From contig JAKUHH010000124.1 of assembly GCA_022701365.1 (NCBI GenBank), positions 186,001-250,000 on the forward strand: DNA of 64,000 bases. Reading direction: 5' to 3'. Shown here in pieces: positions 54,974 through 64,000 of the stretch (the stretch's first letter is position 1; each line of letters starts with the position of its first letter). Position numbers and translations under genes: made by a program. A model generated the notes under the pieces. That model was given only the letters and a program-made list of their open reading frames with translations, was not told the DNA's origin and did no database searches. This stretch comes from Mycocentrospora acerina. Taxonomy: Eukaryota; Ascomycota; Dothideomycetes; Pleosporales.

Positions 54974-56575
54974 ATGGGCATTTCTCAACTCCAGCAAGCT
55001 CACGTTGGCATTGTTGACCTTAGTCTCGAAATCAACGATGCCGTACTGGCACGACAGTACGAGAAGCTCCGTGCCTCGTTACTGGACATGTGTCCAGCTC
55101 ATCTCTGGCACAAAGATTCCTATCGATCTGGTTGTCCTATGCCAATTCTCATCAGCAGATTGCATCAGGAACAACTAGAGACTTTGCACGAAGCACTTGC
55201 CATTGCAATTAACGATATCGTGGGCCGGTGGTGGTCTGATTTGGGAGCACGGTTCCCAGAGCGTATGCCATTGGAAAAAGGTGAAGAGGAACTCTTGAAA
55301 GTAGGTGTTATGTTAAGAAATACTTCCGAGCTAACGGCTTGACAGTGGATAGATCTCCAAGTCTCCAGGGGAACCTTGAACAAGTTCTCCGAGTGCATGG
55401 GTTCTTGGAGGCCAGATTTTCTGGTCGAGAACCACCAACTGACCCAGAATGGTGCGGTCGTCGAAGAGAACTTCGTCATTACGGAAATCAATGCTCGTTT
55501 CTCATTCAATGGATTCATGCATGAAGCCTACGGCCAACAAGCCACAGGCGAGATCCTGCAATTTGCCGGCGCCCGATACGCGAATTTAGTCAATGCTACG
55601 GACCCCAGAAAGGTATGACTGATGATAGCATTATATGTATTTCCTTCGACAACGCAGACTAATTTGCACTAGATCGTCAACGGGCTGCTCAGCCTCTTCC
55701 AACCCGACCTTCCATTACACCTTCTCAAAGGGCAGGAAGCTGGGATCGACATCCACATGTTTATCGACGCCGTTTGGAAACGCTTTCGAATCAAACCTAA
55801 GCTCATAGCTCCTAAAGAGCTTCGGTTACTACCTGACCCCCAAAGTACGACAGGCTATCGGCTTTGCTGTATCTCACAAGATGGAAGAGGTACGGCCAGC
55901 CTTCAGGATTCATTCATTCATAATGGCGAAATTCTTGAAGAGATTCACCAGATTGGCCTGGAGCTGCATCAACGCGAGCTAGCTGCTCTAGCACCAGAGA
56001 TGCTGCGTCAAATAAGCCTATGCTGCTTTAATGATATGCGTACTATACTTTTGGTTCACGACAAGCGCATGCTTGGTATCATTCGGCAGGAGATATCCAA
56101 CATGACGGCTCGTCGGGTATTGAGCAAGACTCATGCTGATGCTCTAGAGCGAGGAATTGTTAACACGATCCTGCCAAAGTCACCAGAAATGGACAGTCTA
56201 CTCCAGGCATCTAGGAACTCCATTCTACTACAAAATGAGTACATATTGAAACCATTTCGTAGTGGCAAAGGCGACGGTATTATATTCGGCGAGGACCTTA
56301 ATCCTCGTCAATGGGTAGCGGAGTTGCAAAAATTGCAGTCCCAGGAGCCTAGAAATCTCCATGCTAGCTGTGTGGTACAACGACGCATCGTTCCCCGTGA
56401 ATATGATCTGATGTTGGAGTCTTCCAGAACAACGGATCGATATCCCCTCGTGGGAACGTACCATGTGGCAAATGGACAGCTGCTAGGCTTGGGGACTTGG
56501 CGGGCGAGTCGAGGTCGGATTGTTGCAGTTAGCTCCGGTGGATCTTGGATATGTTCTGTTATTCAACAAGATTAG
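54974..56575 (+). CDS. ATP-grasp-fold ligase-like protein (498 aa)
   Basis: Three exons: 54974-55300, 55346-55612, 55673-56575, with introns of 45 and 60 nt, all in phase 0 and frame-exact. The start context is ACCATGG. The N-terminal half is unfamiliar but contains EINARFSFNGFMHEAYGQ, reminiscent of the pre-grasp part of glutathionylspermidine-synthase-like proteins. The C-terminal half has the ATP-grasp nucleotide loop LKPFRSGKGDGIIFGEDL at residues 390-407 and a following strand with CVVQRRIVPREYDLML. It ends in a glycine-rich turn (SSGGSW). Such enzymes join a carboxylate to an amine through an acyl phosphate. Its position beside an adenylating enzyme and an oxygenase suggests amide or peptide formation in a small-molecule pathway. 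Substrates are unknown. Confidence 0.78.
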
Positions 56576-57303
56576 AAATATGCATCTTCGCATAGTCTCG
56601 GAGAAAATCAGCTTTGTTTATCAAAAGTATTCTGTAAAGTAGAGCTGCTATCCACAGAATTACTATCTTTCTTTTCCTTCTGTTTTCTTTCGTATAAGCC
56701 TTGAATACGTAAACTTATGTACCTATAGTATCTAGCAAAGCGGCGCGGACTCTGTGGTGGGTATGTGCACCGAAGTATTCCCTTGTGATCCTCTTTGTAA
56801 TCGCCAGACCTGCGTATTGAACGCTAGATCGTAGATCGGTGTTCAGGACGAAACAGTGTTAGCGGAATGCACTGACTCAGCAGGGTCGGGTAGACGGCGA
56901 ACTGGATTTGGAAGGCGCATATCCGGACGTATTCTTATGCTGTTGACACAAGCATCTATGGTCTAGCATGCAGGCATGATATGACTAATTTTGACTCAAC
57001 CATGTCTGCAGATCTAAGCTGACCCCGCATACTGTACTGCCTGAGAGGAAAGTCCAGTTGGCGGATGTGGATGGCGAACAGGTTGCAGAAGATGCATAGC
57101 CGGCCAGGCTATTACACCTAATTCTTATTCCTAACATCGTTAGACCTGTATTGATGAAATCTATCTTGTCAATTATGTGTATCCCGATTTCCACTATGTT
57201 GAAGACCCACATCAGATCTGTATGCTTGTTAATGTGACACAGAAGCGTGAAGTTATCACCCTGAGCGGTTGGTCCATATTTGTTCTATTCGTGTCATGGA
57301 TGC
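56576..57303. other. Spacer between the ATP-grasp gene and the ABC transporter
   Basis: About 730 nt with the ATP-grasp terminator and the ABC promoter; no other gene is seen. Confidence 0.5.
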
Positions 57304-60300
57304 ATGATTTGTACCGTCCACCATCTAAGGCCCTTTTTCTTACCGACCAGTAATTCTCTTACCGTCAACCCTGCATTTTCTAATTTTCTTGTTGCATTGT
57401 TGCCGCTAATTATCCTCTTCATCCACTTGTATTTCGAAAACTCGCACAAACACATTGCATTGACACGATTATCTGCCATGATACCTTCCCTACTCGATCT
57501 TCAGCTTCCATGTATAGCTTTGGTGACAATCTCGTCACTATGCTTGCCAGCTATAGCTACCGCCTTTGTTCAGTCACGAAAAGATAGGCCCATCGATCGA
57601 TTCTATGAAGACATTGATGGTTGTGGTACACCTGAAAGCATTACTGCGTGTTCGAATCAACGCTGCAAGACTCTGATTCTTCTCTTCTCGGCCTTGGGAG
57701 TCTTAGTCTCTGTCTCCATATTCTTGCTCGAGATACTAGGAGGAGGCAACTACAACCAAAAGTTAGAAATGGGTGTCTTGGCCAGCTCCTGGGTAAGTGC
57801 TACTACCGCACTTGAATATGTTTGCTAATGTACTGTCATTCAGGGGGTTGTTCTTATCCACGGAGGCTGTATAATCGCTACTCGATCCTCAATTATGTCT
57901 TACAACCTTGGAATTTTTCTCCTAGCATCCGCTATCGTCCTCTGCCTTTCATCCTGCTGGAAGTCCTCAAATTATATCTTAAGACACGATATCGACGAGG
58001 TCTCAATAACTATCGCTTGGACCTCCAGCAGCATGACAAGCCTCGCCCTAGCTTTTTCTAGCGTTAGTCTTCCTCGCAGGCCTGATGTAGTCTTCCAAGG
58101 CTGCAAAGTCGACCGCCAAAGAACCGTTTCCGCACTACACAGATACACATGGAACTGGATCGAGCCACTTCTTCAGCAAGCATCGGTCAAGAACGATCTC
58201 GATCCCGCTGATATTCCTTATGCCGATCAAACACTCAGGGCAGACGAACTGAATAAGCAGTATAATGGCTTCGAGCCTGGTTCCACGCTTCTACGTTCTT
58301 TGGTATGTAAATACAAATGGAAGCTTGTTTGGTCATGGATAGTCACATTGGTACGATGCCTGGTAAGTATCATGCCATACTGGACTATGTTACGGACTCT
58401 CCAGGTTCTCGAGAGTCGTGAATCGAAAACCTCCCATCAACTAGAGCTGCTGGGTCTAATTTTTGGAATCGCGATCTTCAACTTGATCGACTCGGTAAGT
58501 TTACTACACCTGTCCATGCGCGCGAGTATTGGCACAGTAATGACTTTATGGTTCATTTATTTAGTGGATCGAAGGCTAGCTTTTCTGGTGCTCTGTTTCA
58601 GGGCTGTCGATACCGATCCGCGCGCAACTAACAAGTCTAGTTTTCGCTAAATCCCTTCGACGAAAGGATATCAAGGCGGCGAACAAACTTCCACAGAGCG
58701 CACATATATTCAGTAACTCCAAAACAGGCCAAATGGATGAATCTCGCCGCACATCAACAGCTAACCCGGATACCAACCCGGCTCGCCAGGCTATCGTGAA
58801 CCTCGTCGGCGTCGACATAGACCGAGTCGCACATTTCCTTCAATTCCAATTCTTGATTGTTAACGGAATACTTAAGCTTGCCATCTTTTCTGTTGTTCTC
58901 GTGCAATTTATCGATTGGATCCCTTTTACTGCAGGGATTTCGGCGTGGCTACTTGTATTACCTGCTAGCACCTGGCTTTCTAAGCTACTTCTGTCTCAGT
59001 CTAAGGCTCTGATGCGGCTAAGAGATATTAAGCTGGTTAAACTTAACGAAGTTCTCCTTGGACTTCGGCAAATCAAATTGTCTGCCTTAGAGCAACAATG
59101 GGAAGAGAAGATCCTCACACTCAGAAAAATGGAGCTAAGGAAGCTCTGGAAATACTTCTTGGTTGAGAGTGCATTGTTTGGATGCTGGGTTCTTGGTCAG
59201 GTAGTCTTGTCAGCAACGTCTCTTACAGTATACGTTTTGATCAACGGTACTCTCTCGCCATCGGTCGCCTTCGTCAGCATGGGCATGTTCGCTGCTTTGG
59301 AGAGCACCCTTGGGTCTTTACCGGAACTCATTACGCTAGGCATCGACACCTCAGTCTCTATTGATCGACTGAGCAATTATTTGATTGGACCTGAGATGCA
59401 GAACCAGCTTTCCCTGGGTCCTTCTATCTGCTTTCGAGACGCCATAATTTCCTGGCCATCAGGTGAATCATCATCACATGAAGAGAGACATAGTCTCCGG
59501 GAGCTTAATATATGCTTTCCGAATGGCGAGCTCTCAGTCATTATTGGAAGGACAGGAAGTGGAAAGAGTCTCCTGATCTCTGCGATCCTTGGAGAGGCTA
59601 ATCTACTAAAAGGTTCTGTCTGCGTCCCTAAAACCTCTGAACTCAGCTACGATACGATGTCTCTACACGATTGGATCATACCAGGTTCTCTCGCATATGT
59701 TAGTCAGTCTCCCTGGCTTGATAATGGTTCTTTAAAGAATAATATCTTGTTTGGTTTAGACTTTATCGCAGAGCGTTACCATCAAGTTATCGAAGTATGT
59801 GCCTTGCAACAAGACCTAGCTATACTCCAAGATGGAGATGCCACGGAGCTTGGGACCAATGGCGTTAATCTGAGTGGTGGCCAGAAATGGCGGGTTACAC
59901 TTGCTCGAGCTATCTATTCAAGGGCGGAAATCTTAGTTATGGAAGACATTTTCTGCGCTGTAGATGCGCAGGTCGGCCGCTGGATCCTTGAAAGGTGCAT
60001 CAATGGAGATCTGTGCAAGGGAAGAACAAGGATCATTGCCACTCACAATCTGGGATCAGTCCTATCATCTGCTGCCTACATTGTTAAAATCGGCGGTGGT
60101 ACAGTTACGTATGCCGGACCACCTCGACCTAGAAAAGACGTGGATGTTTCCTATGCAGACGCTGAGGACGATAGTGGGACATCTGCAGATGCAAGTAAAG
60201 ATGTAATAACACACATTCAGAATGTTGAAGAAATGCATGTCACGGTCTCGTCCGCGCAACCGCAGGATCCAAGGCAATATACGCTGGAAGAAAGCCGCGA

Positions 60301-62285
60301 ACGGGGCACAGTTGATAGACGTATCTATCTTGCATATTGGAAACACAGTGGTGGAACACTCTTATGGAGCATTTGTGTTACGATTTTCCTCGCGTACCAG
60401 ATAAGCATCATAGGTAGGTTATACTTCTATCTATGTCACAAATTCTTCTAACCTGTACGTAGCCCGAGCATGGTGGCTGCGCGTCTGGACTACTCAAAGC
60501 ATTTCCAGTACTACGTATCATAATGTTGTACTTCCGGGTATATCTCAGCACAAAACAGTTCAACTTTCGTTTCAGTCGCCGGATAAAGATACTTTCTTTT
60601 ACCTGATTGTTTATATTATTACATCCGTGGCCATGGCGATAATCGGAATATTTCGGTATTTCTGGATCTACCACCTCTCAATCAAAGCAAGTGGAATCAT
60701 ATTCACCAAGATGCTGCGCACGGTGTTGCACGCACCACTTCATTGGATAGACACCGTTCCTACAGGACGGATAATCAACCGTTTCACAGCGGATTTGAAC
60801 ATGGTTGATGAACGTATACCCCTGAGTTGGATAATGTTCATCTCCAGTTTACTTCGGCTTACAGGTATTTGTAGTGTTTCCTTTTTCACCTGTAAATTTC
60901 TCATTATCCCAACCGGAATCCTTCTCATTTTCGGATTTTTCATCAGTTTACGATACCTAAAAGCAAGTCGACCTCTGAAGCGCCTAGAGAGTATCGCTAG
61001 ATCTCCTCTATTCGACCTTTTCAGTACGACGCTAGCGGGAATTTCAACCATCCGTGCATTTAAGAAGTCTCAAAACTATCGGGCTCAAATGCACAAACAT
61101 ATCGACAGGTGGACAATGATGACGTTTTACACATCCCTTGCAAATCGATGGATGAGCTTTCGCATGGCTCTTCTTGCAGCAGCTTTCTCCGTCGCTGTTG
61201 GACTCGTCATAGTCTTTGCTTCCATCGACGCAGCTTTGGCGGGCTTCATTTTGTGTTTCGTGCTCGATCTTTCTGAGAGCCTTCGCTGGACTGTCCGATG
61301 CTATGGAGAACTTGAATTGGACATGAATGCAATGGAGCGCGTTCAGGAGTATATGAGTCTTGAGACTGAGCCCTTGACAGGTGTTAGTCCGAAAGCGTCA
61401 TGGCCTGCCTCAGGTAACGTAGAATTCCGTAACCTCGATGTCGCATATGCATCTAATATGCCGCTGGCCCTTGAGGACATATCGTTCAAAGTGGGGCATG
61501 AGGAGCGTGTTGCTGTGGTGGGGCGCACAGGAGCTGGCAAGTCGTCTTTGGCACTGGCGCTCTTTCGTTGCTTAGACATACGAGCGGGTAGTATTATCGT
61601 TGATGGACTCGATATATCTGACATCACTCTGCATGATCTGAGGTCGCGCCTAGCTATCATCGCTCAGGTAAGGACCGCGAGGTACCACTATATGTTTATC
61701 TTGGGCTAAGTAATTTCCAACCCACAGGATCCTGTTTTGTTCTCGGGCACTATTCGATCGAATCTTGACCCTTTCAATGAATATGCCGACAGTGAACTTA
61801 TTGCAGCGCTCGTTCAAGTCCAACTCGTTCATAGTCAGGTCACAACAACGGCAGGTGACCATAACCCACATACCACCAGTTTCAGTACCGATTTCTCCGA
61901 CCTTTCCAGTCCCATCTCCGAGTCCGGCGGCAATCTTTCGCAGGGCCAGCGCCAACTCCTAAGTATTGCACGCGCCATTGTATTGCGTCCTAAGATCATC
62001 GTTTTTGATGAGGCCACTTCTGCCGTCGATGCATCAACTGACTCTCTCGTACAGCGCAGCATTCGCGAGGGATTTCCAGGCAGCAGCCTTATCGTGATAG
62101 CGCATCGCTTGAGCACAATCGGCGATTTTGATAAGGTTGTCGTACTTGACAGTGGTCGTGTAAGGGAGATGGGAACACCGTTGGAGCTATGGAATAAGAA
62201 TGGTGTATTTCGTGCAATGTGTACAAGTAGCAGTGAAGGCGAGAAGCATAAGATTATGAAATGTATATTTGGGGAGAGTTTTTGA
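57304..62285 (+). CDS. ABCC-type full ABC transporter, possibly disrupted (about 1578 aa)
   Basis: Exporter with an N-terminal TMD0-like region and two TMD-NBD units. Exons: 57304-57792, 57844-58494, 58580 (or 58565)-60413, 60463-61667, 61728-62285. NBD1: Walker A GRTGSGKS at about 703-710, signature LSGGQ at 811, Walker B ILVMED at 831, H-loop IATHN. NBD2: GRTGAGKS at 1345-1352, LSQGQ at 1463, IIVFDE at 1483, H-loop IAHR. NBD2 has the catalytic glutamate; in NBD1 it is replaced, as usual in ABCC proteins. Oddity: with the consensus acceptor at 58564, exon 3 begins WIEG then TAG, where relatives have WIEGxL. Use of the next AG (58579) removes five codons and restores the frame. An alternative start is 57478. 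It probably exports the product of the neighbouring enzymes. Confidence 0.85.
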
Positions 62286-62509
62286 AGGATGTAGTACTCC
62301 TTTAACTTATCTTGAAGGGTTCGTGCTTCTAAAGCTTTAGCAAACCGTGCTCTATGTAGAAGGAAAAACAGCAACTTATAGACAAGCATCAGCAGAGGCT
62401 CTAATGTGTTAAAATAGTTAAATAGGAAAGATGTAATATAAATGCAGAGAAAGAAAACACGTAAAAGTAATTTTTTTACGCATGCGAGAAACGCTCAAAG
62501 AAACACCAT

Positions 62510-63544
62510 TAATTTTAACCCGGGTAGATACAGCTGCAAGAGACCAGAGTGCTTTTCGACTTAATACTTAAAGGAGATGCAAATCTTGTGCTTTGCTGTT
62601 GAAGAGATATTATCAGTAAGATAGATAAGCGTGAAGTCCTTTCCTGACGTCTCGCTAACAATACATGGGAACATGCGGTCGGTGTGAATTCTAGTGTTAG
62701 CCGACGCGGGCCTGCAGCTAGCGGAAGACATTTAAGAATCTGATGAAGCCAACGCCGGCGTAGTCGCGGTGGTTGTAGACAACGTCGTTAATCTCCTTGT
62801 TGTCGCCAGAGATGAATTAAATCACATCTGGCGTAATACCTTCTTTAAGAAGGATCTCGTCCTCGATCTGGCTGACGTAGACGTTTGCTGGGTAAGGCTT
62901 CCACAGCACTACGTTGCCTATGATAGCAGGTCCAGATATGAAGTCACCACTAATGGCCATGAAATTGCACAGCGAGACTGTGTACACAACGCCCCCCAGC
63001 ACTCGGTAGTCCAAGATAGCGCAAGTGCCATCGCTGCCGCGGTAGGGTTGTCTGTCCAGCAGCTCAGTGACATAGTTCGTGTTCAAGCGAAAGAAACCAG
63101 CCAGCTCGGTATCGACATCAAACTCACCTTGCTAGATGTTCTTTCCGTGGCTATGTATGGTCGCATCGATGAGCTTATAACGGTACTTATTCTATACCTG
63201 CTCAGCAACCTTGATAAAAGTCGTATCACGGCCTACAAGGAGCGTGTCCTGCCAAAAATTCTTCGCCTTGAGAGCTACATGGATTGCTTGAGCAATCTGC
63301 TCCTTAGAGATGAGGGGGTTGTTGTTCGTGGTGGTTGCCATGAAGGTACCAGATGCTGATTTGTTGCTGCACTGGGCAGAACCTACTCCTATAAGTTGCC
63401 TGTCTGCTCTACCACTCCATCAATGAAATTGTTCAACTTCAAATGAATTTGAACCTGGAGCTCCGTCAAGGTCTTCTCAAATTTTGCTCGCTCAGATGAG
63501 CCCTTCTCGTAGGTTGGGTTGGGCTCATTCTCTTACTTCGCCAT
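62510..63544 (-). pseudogene. Delta-1-pyrroline-5-carboxylate dehydrogenase (P5CDH) pseudogene
   Basis: Remnant of the mitochondrial enzyme that oxidises glutamate semialdehyde in proline breakdown. From the 5' side it reads ENEPNPTYEKGSSERAKF, then after a frame change ISKEQIAQAIHVALKAKNFW, FFRLNTNYVTELLDRQP, AISGDFISGPAIIGNVVLWK and VVYNHRDYAGVGFI. After another frame change it reads IVSETSGKDFTLIY and a corrupted active-site block (FKY, stop, VEKHSG), where intact enzymes have FEYQGQKCSA. In one frame, stops lie at 63192-63194, 63132-63134, 62817-62819 and 62718-62720. By comparison with the family most replace Gln or Trp, as C-to-T change on either strand would give. The catalytic cysteine and the C-terminal third are missing. 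The gene cannot be functional. Confidence 0.88.
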
Positions 63545-64000
63545 CAAGCACATCAACTGCACTCTCTGTACTTCTATTATTATCACATTCGTCATTGTTC
63601 TCGCCTTGGGTTGCGTCAAGGCTCTCGTGACGGGTTTCTCACATAAAGCGGCGACGCTAAATGTGATGTAGGCGCTATCAGTTGGTGAGATTGCGACCGA
63701 TGCGAGTCATAGAATTGTAATGAGGTTAGGTTTTATCTGGCTAGTGAACGAAAATTGACACGTCGGAGAGGAAAAAATGGATACCGGAAGTAATGCGTCT
63801 AGGTACGTGCCAAACATCTCCTTTTGCAAGCGTTTAGACATGTAAACTTTTTATAAGATGATTATGATCGGGGCCGTGAAGCTGAGTTTCGTTAAATATT
63901 AACAAGATCTTGCGCTAGATAAACGAAGACTCTTTATAATCATCGGATCATTCTGAACATACAAAGGCTGTTGAAACCTTCACCTCCGTGCCAACCTCAT
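63545..64000. other. Right edge, no gene identified
   Basis: About 450 nt upstream of the P5CDH relic. It may contain its lost first exon and promoter, but I cannot recognise them. Confidence 0.5.

Noticed and set aside
62769..63359. Plus-strand frame of 196 codons at the right end
   Set aside because: It is the antisense of the P5CDH relic. The minus strand carries clear P5CDH sequence, whereas the plus-strand peptide has no recognisable domain.
1..64000. CRISPR arrays, prokaryotic operons or phage genes
   Set aside because: No regularly spaced direct repeats, and the intron-bearing fungal genes across the window exclude a prokaryotic origin.

Overview
The window is nuclear DNA of a filamentous ascomycete. 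It looks like a plant-associated member of the Dothideomycetes, probably Pleosporales. The evidence is short GT-AG introns (46-65 nt in most genes) with GTRNGT-like donors, complete fungal versions of PAN2, the Yap1-type bZIP factor, Icp55 and an MFS siderophore transporter, an AA9 polysaccharide monooxygenase, and a close relative of the polyglycine hydrolases known from maize pathogens. The taxon is inferred from gene content only. Intron positions were deduced by hand from reading frame, splice consensus and family conservation.

Layout. The left half (about 1-30 kb) is mostly ordinary core genome: a partial AA9 LPMO, a Pmp3-type proteolipid, a small membrane protein, a divergent pair encoding mitochondrial peptidase Icp55 and a SIRT5-like sirtuin, the oxidative-stress regulator Yap1/AP-1, a Tudor splicing factor (Spf30/SMNDC1), the deadenylase subunit PAN2, a glyoxalase-like protein, two tandem Myb/SANT-like paralogues, an SDR, and an MFS siderophore transporter convergent with the SDR. 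The long spacers between these genes carry microsatellites and low-complexity tracts.

The right half (about 33-64 kb) is an accessory compartment. It is AT-rich, with long gene-free stretches, decayed genes and a probable transposon remnant. Islands of intact genes lie between them: a secreted polyglycine-hydrolase-like protease, an NmrA-like oxidoreductase, a DUF3433 membrane protein and a GPI-anchored cysteine-rich protein. A four-gene group follows at 51.1-62.3 kb: a PaaK-like adenylate-forming enzyme, a TauD-type Fe(II)/2-oxoglutarate dioxygenase, an ATP-grasp ligase and an ABCC-type full transporter. The window closes with a stop-riddled copy of delta-1-pyrroline-5-carboxylate dehydrogenase.

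The most interesting system is the 51-62 kb group. It has enzymes to activate a carboxylate, ligate an amide and oxidise the product, plus an exporter, but no PKS, NRPS or terpene synthase. That is the shape of an unconventional small-molecule pathway. Product and substrates cannot be read from the sequence. The transporter carries an in-frame TAG just after an intron and escapes it only if a second AG, 15 nt downstream, is used as acceptor. Around the group, several relics (P5CDH, a beta-lactamase-fold fragment, an unknown gene at 48.7-49.6 kb, a DNA-transposon tail) carry stops that C-to-T change could produce, as expected from repeat-induced point mutation (RIP) or similar decay.
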